Shown: positions 8,698-16,660, counted from the stretch's first letter. The stretch: DNA of 64,000 nt from Sphingomonas koreensis (GCF_002797435.1 NZ_PGEN01000001.1:3656501-3720500), one strand, 5' to 3'. Notes: generated from the sequence alone by a model not told the origin. Translations and numbers: made by a program.

Positions 8698-10044
8698 ATG
8701 CTCGACCAGATGTTCACTGCGGAAAACTTTCGACGTATCTATGACTCCGAAAACCGCAAAGGTCTCGATATAGCGAGCCGCTATTTTCCTACGCTTGAAC
8801 CGCTGACACTTGCGGTTCGCGACAAGGTGCAAGCTATTCGCAATCATCGAGCGCACGAAGCGACGATGGCGTCGGATGTCTTCGAGACGACGCTTATCAC
8901 GCTCAAAACTGAGCTTGCAGCTCTAAAAGCCGAGAAGTCGGGTGCGGTCGATGACCTTATGGATGACATCAGCCAGAAGGTCCTGAAACCCAGTTTCAAA
9001 ATCGACCTGTCACAGAAGTTGGGGCCACAGGGAAAGCTAGTCTACTGTATAGATGCAGAGCCTGAAACCTTTTTTGTCATCAAGCAGCTCCAGCGAAACA
9101 TTCACCGCATTTACGGTGTCAAACAGGCAAATCGGCACGACCTAGTATGCCAAATTCGGGATATGCTTGGCAGTAGCTTTCCGTTTGAGCTTGTCCGCAC
9201 AGATATCTCGTCGTTCTATGAGAACATTGACCGTAAGCGTCTGGTGGAGAAGCTCGATGGCGATCAGCTTTTAAGCCCCGCGTCTAAGAAATACATCAAG
9301 CAGGTGCTAGACTCATACGGCGCGAAGTCCGGCGCGGTGAATGGCGTTCCGCGTGGTGTTGGAATCAGCGCATATTTGGCCGAACTGTATCTACGGCCAG
9401 TCGATAAAGCTATCCGAGCAATTCCTGGCATGGTTCTATACGGTCGGTTTGTCGATGATATAGTTGCAGTGTTTGCCCGACCGCCCACAGGCAATAACCT
9501 CGGCTCTTTCAAAGACCGGATCATCGCCATATTCAGTGATAACGGCCTTATGCATAACCCTGCTAAGACGCACGAATTCACGTTGCCCGCTACCAATCCC
9601 GTATCTTTTGAGTATCTGGGCTATCGTTTTGACTTAGCTGGCGTGAATCTGGCGATCAGTCCCAGTTCTGCAAAAGTCGGAAAGTATCGCAGCCGAATGA
9701 ATGCCGCGTTTGAGGATTATTGGGATAAGCGTCCACTTAATCCAAGACGCGCGTATCGAGAACTTGCCTCACGCGTCAAGTTTTTAACAGGCAATACGCG
9801 CCTCTCAAATAGCAAGTCGCGTGCCGTTACTGGAGTATATTACAACAATTCAATCGTAACAGACTTGTCATGCTTTGATCAACTCGACAAGGAGCTAAAG
9901 CTCCTTGTCGATTCTCTAAAAAGCAGCAGCCTGCAAAAGCAGTTGAAGAAGCTGAAATTCTCGACTGGTTTTGTACAGCGCCGATATCATAATTTCAGCA
10001 CGAGAGAGTTGCAGATAATCGTGAAGGTCTGGAAACATGGCTAA
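8698..10044 (+). CDS. drt3a: Antiviral reverse transcriptase Drt3a (DRT type 3, UG3-like)
   Basis: A 448-aa reverse transcriptase of the unknown-group defence class. Polymerase motifs are intact: motif A RTDISSFYENID (catalytic Asp169), motif B VPRGVGISA at 217-225, motif C FVDD at 251-254, a motif D-like HNPAKTHEF and motif E FEYLGYRF at 304-311. There is no group II intron maturase or retron-type C-terminus. The start has a strong GGGAGGT ribosome site. The identity as the first subunit of DRT3 comes from the length, the motif flavour and above all the partner: a second, larger RT overlapping by 8 bp, the two-RT arrangement specific to DRT3. It follows the GIY-YIG gene by 23 bp and may share its transcript. 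Confidence 0.88.
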   Translation: MLDQMFTAENFRRIYDSENRKGLDIASRYFPTLEPLTLAVRDKVQAIRNHRAHEATMASDVFETTLITLKTELAALKAEKSGAVDDLMDDISQKVLKPSFKIDLSQKLGPQGKLVYCIDAEPETFFVIKQLQRNIHRIYGVKQANRHDLVCQIRDMLGSSFPFELVRTDISSFYENIDRKRLVEKLDGDQLLSPASKKYIKQVLDSYGAKSGAVNGVPRGVGISAYLAELYLRPVDKAIRAIPGMVLYGRFVDDIVAVFARPPTGNNLGSFKDRIIAIFSDNGLMHNPAKTHEFTLPATNPVSFEYLGYRFDLAGVNLAISPSSAKVGKYRSRMNAAFEDYWDKRPLNPRRAYRELASRVKFLTGNTRLSNSKSRAVTGVYYNNSIVTDLSCFDQLDKELKLLVDSLKSSSLQKQLKKLKFSTGFVQRRYHNFSTRELQIIVKVWKHG

Positions 10045-12109
10045 GCGGCGCGTCTCTCTCACCCATCGAAAACAACGATCAGTTCTCACGGACATGTTGC
10101 CCTTTGAGGTACCACCAACCTTTTCCAATCGGGGCTACTACCGTTTCCTGCGCAACAACAGCATTGAAATCGAAAAGGGTCAGTTGCGCTGGATTTGCGA
10201 GACGGATGCATTGGATCGGACGATGCGGCTTCTGTTCGGCATCGATCTCGCCGCCAATATCACCCCTGAGGTCGTGACCGAGTGGGGTAAGCAGAAAACC
10301 CGCAGATCGGTCCCTCTAAAAAAATGCAAGATGGCGACCATGCCTTTCAATTTCCGTGTCGCCCACAATCTTGACGGCCGGACCTTGAGCGTCGTGCATC
10401 CGCGCAATCAGGTCGAGGTGGCAAGCTTTTATGCCACCCACAGCGCGTTGATCATCTATCACACTTCCGTGAGCGAGTTTTCAATCCGCCGCCCGGTTTC
10501 GGTGTCGCGCTATGCCTACTTCAAGGACAAGCTCCATGAAGAGCGGCTGGATTCCGTCGCCGGGTTGGAGGAAGAGGATCGCGAGTACGAGCAGCTCGGC
10601 TCCTATTTCGTGTATCGGAAATACCGGAACATCCACCGCTTCTTTGAATCGTACAAATACCACCGCAGCGAGAAAAAGTACGATGCGATGGTGCAGATCG
10701 ACGTGAGCAAGTGCTTCGACAGCATCTATACCCACTCGCTTCCTTGGGCCGTGCTGGGCAAGGACCAGACGAAATTCAGCCTCGATGCCTCAAAGGGAAC
10801 CTTCGGCGGACGTTTCGACGCCCTTATGCAGAACCTGAACCACAAAGAAACCAACGGCATCGTCATCGGCCCCGAGTTCTCGCGGATATTTGCCGAGATC
10901 ATTTTGCAATCGGTCGATTCAGAGCTGATTAGGCAGTTGGCCGAAGGAGCCAATCTGACCCACAAGATCGATTACGAAATCTTCCGATACGTCGATGACT
11001 TCTTCGTTTTCTACAACGAGGAGTCCACCCAGCTTAAGATTTTCGAGACGCTTCAGGACATCCTGAAGGGCAAAAAACTCAGCATCAATACGGCCAAGAT
11101 CAAGCATTACCAAAAGCCGATCATCACCGAAATCACGATCGGCAAGGAACGTATCTCGGCCCTTCTGAATGCCGAGATCGATCCAGCTTGCGAGGAGGAG
11201 CCGCTGGCCGATCCGACCAAGACCCCCAAGCAAAAGCTGGTCTGCTCAATCAACGCAAACCGCCTCATCATCCGGTACAAGGCCGCGATCAAGGAGGCAG
11301 GCGTCACCTATGGCGACCTGTTGAACTACACGTTTGCAATCACCGAAAACAAGATCGAGAAGCTCTTCAAGGCCTATGTCGCGAGCGACAAGTCAGACCG
11401 CGACCGTAAACGTCTCTCGAACGCATTGCTGGCCATCATGGAGTTTGCCTTTTTCGCGTACTCGGCCAGCCCAAAGGTCAATCACACCATCCGCCTATGC
11501 CGGATGATCGCGACTTCGGTGGATTTTCTGCACGCTCAGGGCCTGCCCTACGAGCAGAAACATCTGCTCTTTAAGTACGTCCACGACAATGTGATGCAGC
11601 AACTCGAAAAGAACACGATGAGCGTTCATCGCGAGGTTGAGAGCCTCTATCTTCTCATCGCACTGCCGCAGATTGGCCGGGAATACTGGCTGCCAGTCTC
11701 CGTCCTTCTCCGGCATTTCCTGATTAAAGAGGAAGAGAACACGGGGAATTACATTCGCCCCACGGGGTTCATGAATCACTTCTCCGTCACAATCCTGCTT
11801 TCCTACATCAAGGACAAGGTCCGGTATGCGAAGCTGAAAACCTTCATCGAGGCGCATATCATCGCCAAGCTCGAATACATGAAGGCCCATTGTCCCGATG
11901 ACGCCGAGACACTGATCATGCTCCTCGACCTCGTCGTCTGCCCTTATATCAGCGCTGCTACCAAGGACGCTATAGGGCTGATTTTTAAGCTGGATGCAGC
12001 AGGCTTGGCATCTGTTCAGGCCGCCAACGATCACTGGTTTACCGCTTGGGGCGATAAATTTGATCTCGGGAAGGAGCTGGACGCAAAGCGCAGTCGTGAG
12101 GTATACTGA
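10037..12109 (+). CDS. drt3b: Antiviral reverse transcriptase Drt3b (DRT type 3, UG8-like)
   Basis: A 690-aa second reverse transcriptase. Motif A QIDVSKCFDSIY places the catalytic Asp at 222; motif B is GIVIGPEFSRIFAEIIL at 274-290; motif C is FRYVDDFFVFY with YVDD at 318-321. About 220 residues precede and 350 follow the core; the C-terminal part is helical with no recognised domain. The size and layout match Drt3b, the obligate partner of Drt3a. The 8-bp overlap with drt3a implies coupled translation at a fixed ratio. DRT3 is an established antiphage system. As I recall, recent work shows the pair making alternating GT/AC repeat DNA, with Drt3a copying an ACACAC template in a noncoding RNA; such a run lies just downstream here. 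Confidence 0.88.
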   Translation: MAKRRVSLTHRKQRSVLTDMLPFEVPPTFSNRGYYRFLRNNSIEIEKGQLRWICETDALDRTMRLLFGIDLAANITPEVVTEWGKQKTRRSVPLKKCKMATMPFNFRVAHNLDGRTLSVVHPRNQVEVASFYATHSALIIYHTSVSEFSIRRPVSVSRYAYFKDKLHEERLDSVAGLEEEDREYEQLGSYFVYRKYRNIHRFFESYKYHRSEKKYDAMVQIDVSKCFDSIYTHSLPWAVLGKDQTKFSLDASKGTFGGRFDALMQNLNHKETNGIVIGPEFSRIFAEIILQSVDSELIRQLAEGANLTHKIDYEIFRYVDDFFVFYNEESTQLKIFETLQDILKGKKLSINTAKIKHYQKPIITEITIGKERISALLNAEIDPACEEEPLADPTKTPKQKLVCSINANRLIIRYKAAIKEAGVTYGDLLNYTFAITENKIEKLFKAYVASDKSDRDRKRLSNALLAIMEFAFFAYSASPKVNHTIRLCRMIATSVDFLHAQGLPYEQKHLLFKYVHDNVMQQLEKNTMSVHREVESLYLLIALPQIGREYWLPVSVLLRHFLIKEEENTGNYIRPTGFMNHFSVTILLSYIKDKVRYAKLKTFIEAHIIAKLEYMKAHCPDDAETLIMLLDLVVCPYISAATKDAIGLIFKLDAAGLASVQAANDHWFTAWGDKFDLGKELDAKRSREVY

Positions 12110-12235
12110 CCTCGGCGCTCCGCTTTACCCGTAATGGCTGTTGGCAGCCCACACACAAGCGCCCTCTGTGTTCCGATATCAATTCGGGGCATGGTGATAC
12201 GACGGTAGAAGCGGGCCGTCGCACTTTTCAACTGG
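12110..12235 (+). ncRNA. Candidate DRT3 template noncoding RNA (ACACACA between two stems)
   Basis: This short gap between drt3b and the end of the convergent umuC gene has visible structure. An outer stem pairs GGCGCT (12114-12119) with AGCGCC (12158-12163). Inside it, GGCTG (12136-12140) and CAGCC (12145-12149) form a hairpin with loop TTGG. The only bases left between the inner hairpin and the closing strand are one C and then ACACACA (12151-12157), which would be single-stranded. A further hairpin, GACGG/CCGTC, lies at 12201-12220. TGTGT at 12167-12171 could alternatively pair with ACACA and mask it. Placement and template-like sequence fit the DRT3 RNA as I recall it; the ends are estimated. 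Confidence 0.6.
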
Positions 12236-12263
12236 TATTATTAAGCTGAGTGGTCCTGCTACC

Positions 12264-13520
12264 TTAAGACCGGACCTGCAAAAAATCCGCAAGCCGAGTT
12301 GTGTAGCATGGCGATAAGTTTCCCCTTCGCATTGACCAGTCTGCCCGCTCCACTAGACCGCCGGGACGCGCGGTTCCACGACCAAAACGCCCATTGATCG
12401 CATCGAGCGCGGTCATCAGAGCCTTTGACCGCTCTGGGTCGCGCGAGGAAAAGAGATCGCCGACAGGCAAATCCTTTGAGCGGTACAGATCGATCAGGAT
12501 CACCCCGGCCTTGAAATAGCGGAACCCTTCGCGCCACATCGACCACGCCGCCCGCGTAGCCGAGCCTATCAGGGCAAAAGAGTCCGCCGATGGCTCAATC
12601 TCGAACGTCGCCGAGTTGGAATATTTCGGATCGTTGTTGAACTCGTTCGTTCGCATAAAGACCTGCATCGCTCCGGCCTTCATTCCGAAGCGCCGCATTT
12701 TTTCAGCAGCGCGGGCGGCGTATGTCGCTACGGCTTCCCGCATGTCATCGAAGGACGTGATGGCCCGTCCAAAGCTACGGGTGCAGGCGATTGACTGGCG
12801 CGACGCCGGGGCGTCCGTGAAAGTGAAGCACTGGACTCCCCGTAATTCTGCATGGGTGCGCTGTCCGGTGACAGTCAGCGTTTCCCGCACCAGATCAGGT
12901 TCCATGTTGACGAACGCAGCCAAGTCCGAAACGCCGAGACGTTCGAGCTTGACGACCGACGCGCGACCCAGCCCCCAAACATCGCCTAAAGATACATGCG
13001 GATAGGTCTGCCGCCGCGCCTCTTCCGTCGATAGATCGAGAACGCCGACGCCGCTGCGATCCGCTTTCGCGAGTTTGTTTGCCAGCTTGGCAATCGTCTT
13101 TGTGGGACCGATGCCTACGCAGGTCGGGATTTTCGCAATCTGGCGGACAGCCGCCCTTATCGCCATGCTACGCTCAACGCGATCACCCGGCAGACCGGAG
13201 AAATCCATGAACATCTCGTCGATGGAATATGGCTCGACGCGCGGAACCATGCTCGACAGCACATCGAACATACGGCGGCTCATGTCGCCATACAGGACAT
13301 AGTTTGAGCTTTTCCAAACGACGCTTTTTAGTTCCGGCTTCTTGCCCGCAATATGCCAGGGATCGCCCATCTTGAGGCCGAGTTCCTTGGCTTCTTGCGT
13401 CCGCGCAATCACGCAGCCGTCATTGTTGGACAGAACGACGAGCGGCTTTCCGCGCAATGTCGGATCAAACGCCCGCTCGCATGAGCAATAGAAACTGTTG
13501 CCGTCGATGAGCGCAAACAT
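12264..13520 (-). CDS. umuC: DNA polymerase V catalytic subunit UmuC (Y-family)
   Basis: Error-prone translesion DNA polymerase, 418 aa from the ATG at 13518-13520; a GTG two codons earlier is also in frame. Family motifs are intact: [15 protein letters not shown] at the N-terminus (first catalytic Asp), [10 protein letters not shown], and the palm motif YSIDEMFMD with the SIDE acidic pair near residues 98-102. These are followed by the helix-hairpin-helix region [19 protein letters not shown] and a little-finger domain ending in CYTTRL. Plasmids and integrative elements often carry umuDC, which gives SOS mutagenesis and lesion tolerance on transfer. It is cotranscribed with the UmuD-like gene just upstream and converges on the DRT3 region. 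Confidence 0.93.
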   Translation of the reverse strand: MFALIDGNSFYCSCERAFDPTLRGKPLVVLSNNDGCVIARTQEAKELGLKMGDPWHIAGKKPELKSVVWKSSNYVLYGDMSRRMFDVLSSMVPRVEPYSIDEMFMDFSGLPGDRVERSMAIRAAVRQIAKIPTCVGIGPTKTIAKLANKLAKADRSGVGVLDLSTEEARRQTYPHVSLGDVWGLGRASVVKLERLGVSDLAAFVNMEPDLVRETLTVTGQRTHAELRGVQCFTFTDAPASRQSIACTRSFGRAITSFDDMREAVATYAARAAEKMRRFGMKAGAMQVFMRTNEFNNDPKYSNSATFEIEPSADSFALIGSATRAAWSMWREGFRYFKAGVILIDLYRSKDLPVGDLFSSRDPERSKALMTALDAINGRFGRGTARPGGLVERADWSMRRGNLSPCYTTRLADFLQVRS

Positions 13521-13522
13521 CG

Positions 13523-13891
13523 TCACACCCGCATCCGCACGAGGGCGCTGATGATGGCCCAGATTTCCACGTCATCGGACACTGGCAATGGCGAGCCTCT
13601 CGATGGCGTGAGCCACCATGCTTCGTCTTTCAGGTTCAATGTCGCGAGGATCACTTCGCCATGCAAGAACGCCACGCATACCTTGCCGGAAGTCGGCTCC
13701 GCTGCTGCATTTGCGATCAGAATGTCGCCCGCATGAATGCCACGGGCGCGGAGTTCATGCCCAACCACCCTGACCGGATAAAGGCCGGGACGGCGCAGAT
13801 CGAGGAGATGAGCCAGATCGACTACTGGTTCAACATAGTCCTGTGCCGGGCTTTGGAAGCCCGTTGTGTCGTCGCCTTGATAAGATGCCAT
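13523..13891 (-). CDS. umuD: UmuD-like protein lacking the Ser/Lys catalytic dyad
   Basis: A 122-aa LexA/UmuD-fold protein, partner of UmuC. It aligns without gaps to E. coli UmuD as I know that sequence: [11 protein letters not shown] matches the region after the Cys24-Gly25 cleavage site, and [19 protein letters not shown] matches the active-site strand. Two key residues are changed: the nucleophile Ser60 position is Glu46, and the Lys97 position is Ala83. Only ten residues precede the Gly that would follow the cleavage site. The protein therefore cannot cleave itself and is about the size of processed UmuD'. The likely reading is a permanently active UmuD'-like subunit, controlled only by the LexA box upstream. 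It ends within a few bases of umuC. Confidence 0.85.
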   Translation of the reverse strand: MASYQGDDTTGFQSPAQDYVEPVVDLAHLLDLRRPGLYPVRVVGHELRARGIHAGDILIANAAAEPTSGKVCVAFLHGEVILATLNLKDEAWWLTPSRGSPLPVSDDVEIWAIISALVRMRV

Positions 13892-13896
13892 GACCA

Positions 13897-13911
13897 GAAC
13901 ATAGCAGGAAC
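13897..13911 (-). promoter_or_regulatory. LexA box (GTTC-N7-GTTC) upstream of umuDC
   Basis: On the minus strand the bases read GTTCCTGCTATGTTC, a perfect match to the alphaproteobacterial SOS box GTTC-N7-GTTC. It ends five bases before the umuD start codon, so LexA bound here would block transcription start or early elongation. A TATACC-like element further upstream may be the -10. It implies DNA-damage induction of umuDC. Confidence 0.85.
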
Positions 13912-14158
13912 ATTCTGTCGGATGGTATAGGATTCTATTCCTGTATCGGGATTGGGGCGTCTTGCCTGAAATCCCTGCTTTTCCGCCGTTTTCTGAGCCA
14001 ATGCCGCGAATATGGCCCGGTGCGCCGCCCGGTCAACGGGTTGCCCGCTCCATTCGCTTCGCTCCCGTGTTGCCCGTTTCGCCTGCGGCTGACCGTCCGG
14101 CTAATCCCCCGAGCCTTCTCCTTCGCGTCCTCAGGAAACAGCGAAAGGAGATCAGGAC
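13912..14158. other. Intergenic region between umuDC promoter and ardC, GC-rich inverted repeats
   Basis: It holds the outward promoter of umuDC, including an inverted repeat ATAG-GATT-CTAT near 13927-13938. Towards ardC there is a GC-rich leader with short repeats (CCCGGT...CGGGTTGCCCG; GCCCG repeated near 14040-14080). A minus-strand frame of about 80 codons here has no recognisable product or ribosome site and is not called. The ardC ribosome site GAAAGGAG lies at its right end. Confidence 0.4.
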
Positions 14159-15070
14159 ATGACAAACTCAACTTCATCCCGCTTCGACGTGTACGAAGCC
14201 ATCACCAATCAAATTGTATCTGCCATCGAAGCAGGTCCGGGTCAGGTTCAACTACCTTGGCATCGCAAGGGGTCTGCCATCTACCGCCCCGTCAATGTCG
14301 CATCCAAGAATGCCTATCGCGGCGTCAACACCGTCGCTCTGTGGGCCGCTGCCGACGCACAGGGTTTCGCTAATGGCGTATGGGGGACATACCGCCAGTG
14401 GCAGGACAAAGGCGCACAGGTTCGCAAAGGTGAGAAATCGTCGCTGGTAATCTTCTACAAGGATTATGCGCCAGCCGAGGCTACTGCATCTGAAGACGAT
14501 CCTGAGCGCCGCTTCGTTACCCGAGCGTCCCGTGTGTTCAATGTCTCACAGGTCGAAGGATATGTTTCGTCCGAGGCAGAGGCGTCAGTGGACCGTATCG
14601 ACCCATCACAAGCTGCCGAGATTTTTATCGCTGCAACGTGTGCGAAAATCTCCATCGGAGGAGATCGCGCATTCTATAGCCCGTCCGCTGACATCATCGC
14701 AATGCCGGATCGTCATCGCTTCATCGGGACCGAAACCAGCACCGCGACTGAGGGATGGTATTCCACCCTTCTCCACGAACTGACGCACTGGACAGGGGCT
14801 TCCCATCGCATGGACCGCACATTCGGCAAACGCTTCGGCGATGACGCCTACGCGATGGAGGAAATGGTGGCCGAGCTTGGCGCGGCATTCCTTTGCGGCG
14901 ATCTTGGTATCACCGCTGAGCCGCGTCCCGACCACGCAGCCTATATCGAAAACTGGCTTCGCATCTTGAAATCCGACCACAGGGCGATCTTCACCGCTGC
15001 CAGTGCCGCGAACAAGGCCGCAGAATATCTGGCTGGCCTGTCGAAGATCGAACGAAAGGAGGCGGCCTGA
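14159..15070 (+). CDS. ardC: ArdC-family antirestriction protein
   Basis: A 303-aa ArdC protein that protects incoming DNA from host restriction during transfer. The N-terminal ssDNA-binding ArdC domain is visible at about residues 8-130 (PWHRKGSAIYRPVNV, NAYRGVNTVALW, VWGTYRQWQDKGAQVRKGEK). The C-terminal zincin-like metallopeptidase domain contains HELTHW, with the HExxH zinc site at 206-210 and the third ligand helix YAMEEMVAELGAAFL at about 231-245. The start follows AAAGGAG. It is a typical cargo gene of conjugative and mobilizable elements in sphingomonads and supports reading 1-19 kb as mobile DNA. Its presence beside a methyltransferase-helicase cassette means the element carries both restriction-like and antirestriction functions. 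Confidence 0.92.
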   Translation: MTNSTSSRFDVYEAITNQIVSAIEAGPGQVQLPWHRKGSAIYRPVNVASKNAYRGVNTVALWAAADAQGFANGVWGTYRQWQDKGAQVRKGEKSSLVIFYKDYAPAEATASEDDPERRFVTRASRVFNVSQVEGYVSSEAEASVDRIDPSQAAEIFIAATCAKISIGGDRAFYSPSADIIAMPDRHRFIGTETSTATEGWYSTLLHELTHWTGASHRMDRTFGKRFGDDAYAMEEMVAELGAAFLCGDLGITAEPRPDHAAYIENWLRILKSDHRAIFTAASAANKAAEYLAGLSKIERKEAA

Positions 15071-15130
15071 TGGTCGCCTCTATGGCAAGCTAGCGGGAGC
15101 GCAAACTCTGTTTTCCGCTATCTTCGCCGT

Positions 15131-15916
15131 ATGTTACTATTGAGAATGAGCCAAAAATATGCGGCACTCGCCGCCTATCTAGAAAATCAGAATATTGACC
15201 TCGTGTCGCTGTCGTTCGCGCAGATCGAGAATATCATCGGAATGGCGCTGCCGGATAGCGCGCGGAAGCATGGCGTATGGTGGTCCAACTCGCCATCGCG
15301 CGGGCGGCATAATCAGGCATGGTTAGGCACGGGTTGGGAAACCACCAACCGCAATCTCAAAGCTCAAACGATCAGCTTTCAGCGGACGGACGAGCGAGCC
15401 AAGTCGCAAGGACACATTGCAACTGCCGGGAGACCTCGCCGCGCAAACGGAGTAATATTTAATGCAGCAGCGCTGACCGAGACAGACTTCGCCGCAGACT
15501 GTGCAGTGACTCTAAAGCTGCGTTGGAAGCGCCTCGGCGCTGTCACTCTATCGCCCGCAGGGAAGCTGGATTTCCCCGCCGCGCCGATGGAGGCAGGACT
15601 CTATCGCCTGATCGTCCGCGTTGGCAATCGAACTACCGTCTATATCGGCGAGGCCATCAATCTCAAGCGCCGTTTTGGTAACTATCGACGTCCGGGAGCA
15701 ACGCAACAGACCAGCTTGCGTCTAAATGCCTTGTTGATTGAGGCGCTAGGCCAGTGCGGAGCAATCAACGTCGATATCGCTTATCAGGACATCGGCCTCA
15801 ATATAGGTGGCGTGGCAATGGATGCGAACCTTGCCGACAAGGCGGTGCGTCGAATGATTGAGCAGGCCGCTATAGTCGCGCATGGCGGCATCGACGTGGA
15901 AATGCTCAACCGTTAG
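15131..15916 (+). CDS. DUF7662-like N-terminal domain fused to a GIY-YIG nuclease-like domain
   Basis: A 261-aa two-part protein. The N-terminal 85 residues (YAALAAYLENQ, LSFAQIENIIG, LPDSARKHGVWWSN, QAWLGTGWET, ISFQRT) match the pattern of the DUF7662 family, a domain seen alone or fused to effectors. The C-terminal half has a GIY-YIG layout: GLYRL at 156-160, VYIGE at 170-174 and the catalytic Arg in NLKRRFGNYRR around 180. I see no obvious catalytic Glu beyond the candidates in LLIEALGQ. The start may be the ATG at 15131 or the one at 15146; neither has a strong ribosome site. The function is unknown; a nuclease triggered by DNA recognition is an inference. Confidence 0.7.
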   Translation: MLLLRMSQKYAALAAYLENQNIDLVSLSFAQIENIIGMALPDSARKHGVWWSNSPSRGRHNQAWLGTGWETTNRNLKAQTISFQRTDERAKSQGHIATAGRPRRANGVIFNAAALTETDFAADCAVTLKLRWKRLGAVTLSPAGKLDFPAAPMEAGLYRLIVRVGNRTTVYIGEAINLKRRFGNYRRPGATQQTSLRLNALLIEALGQCGAINVDIAYQDIGLNIGGVAMDANLADKAVRRMIEQAAIVAHGGIDVEMLNR

Positions 15917-15930
15917 CCTTCAAGAAAAAA

Positions 15931-15956
15931 AGCGCCGCCAAACAATTGGCGGCGCT
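15931..15956 (-). terminator. Rho-independent terminator (minus strand)
   Basis: A perfect 11-bp stem (AGCGCCGCCAA / TTGGCGGCGCT) with a 4-base loop. On the minus strand it is followed by a run of seven T, so it ends the small minus-strand gene at 15978-16115. It also lies 14 bases past the stop of the plus-strand GIY-YIG gene and may serve both. Confidence 0.85.
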
Positions 15957-15977
15957 GATTATATTCATGGAAGTCGC

Positions 15978-16115
15978 TTACTTCTTTTGATTCTGAGCAG
16001 CGGCGAAAGCGGCATTATATTTTTCCCGCTCTTGCCATGTAGCGTTCTGCATATCGCGAGCTTGCTTTTGCTGGTCGGCATCGCGACGGGCGGCTTCGGC
16101 AGCGTATTCACTCAT
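15978..16115 (-). CDS. 45-aa charged small protein
   Basis: A very short gene: ATG at 16113-16115, ribosome site GAAGGGA seven bases upstream, and a strong terminator just past its stop. The product starts MSEYAAEAARRDADQQ and is predicted to be one long charged helix, rich in Ala, Gln, Arg and Lys (KQARDMQNATWQEREKYNAA), possibly a coiled coil. I do not recognise the family. Signals at both ends argue that it is real. Confidence 0.6.
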   Translation of the reverse strand: MSEYAAEAARRDADQQKQARDMQNATWQEREKYNAAFAAAQNQKK

Positions 16116-16437
16116 TTGCTTATCCCTTCTTCTGTCGGTCCCAATCGACCGATGCCTATTCCCTGCCAGCGTTGCCGTCGCCATTCGGGTGGATAAGACG
16201 AAGGCGGTTCGAAGATGTCGGTACGTTCTCGATGCAGGCCGCAGGCGCATTCCATCGGTTTTCTTCATGGGTTTTGGACCGGACGCGCCGGGGTTCAAGG
16301 CCGCTCCCTTCCTTCGTGCAGGTCCGCGCCAATGGTCAGGCTGAGCCTGAGCCTTTGATCCCCGGCTTGTTCGTCCGCTCCGCACTCTCCCCATGAACCG
16401 AGGGAATGATCCTTCGGCAAACATGAAGGAGAACATC
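16116..16437. other. Intergenic region between two small genes
   Basis: About 320 bases without a convincing gene. It contains the divergent starts of the 45-aa and 68-aa genes. Near 16188 there is GTGGATAA, a DnaA-box-like word on the minus strand, and near 16340-16358 the short repeats GGCTGAGCC and CCTGAGCC. A hairpin-forming CTTCGG lies near 16411, just before the AAGGAG ribosome site of the next gene. Beyond this I see nothing definite. Confidence 0.4.
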
Positions 16438-16644
16438 ATGTCCGACACTAATCAGAACCGTCCCAGCCATCGCCTCCTCACTGTGAACGGCGAAGGCGAC
16501 AACGCCCGATGGACAGACATCGGCGTTGCATGGGCAACCCGCGACGGAAAGGGCTTCACGCTCAATCTCAATGCGCTGCCGCTCAACGGGCGCATCGTTA
16601 TGCGGGTCAACGATGCCAAGGACGAAAAGAAGGGGCGCGGATAG
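16438..16644 (+). CDS. 68-aa hypothetical protein
   Basis: A short gene starting at the ATG at 16438, chosen because AAGGAG lies six bases upstream; in-frame ATGs further upstream lack such a site. The product begins MSDTNQNRPSHRLLTVNGEG, has the pattern WTDIGVAWATRDGKGFTLNLNALPLNGRIVMRV, and ends in a charged tail. It looks like a small beta-rich domain similar to cargo proteins found beside relaxase genes in alphaproteobacterial elements. I assign no function. A terminator hairpin overlaps its stop codon. Confidence 0.7.
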   Translation: MSDTNQNRPSHRLLTVNGEGDNARWTDIGVAWATRDGKGFTLNLNALPLNGRIVMRVNDAKDEKKGRG

Positions 16645-16650
16645 CGCCCC
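16632..16650 (+). terminator. Terminator-like hairpin at the end of the 68-aa gene
   Basis: GGGGCGC (16632-16638) pairs with GCGCCCC (16644-16650) across a 5-base loop that includes the stop codon. Only two T follow, so intrinsic termination may be weak. Confidence 0.5.
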
Positions 16651-16660
16651 TTCACCGTCC

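Noticed and set aside
13935..14177. Minus-strand frame of about 80 codons between umuD and ardC
   Set aside because: Overlaps the ardC start, has no ribosome site, and encodes an Arg/Ser-rich chain typical of chance frames in GC-rich DNA.
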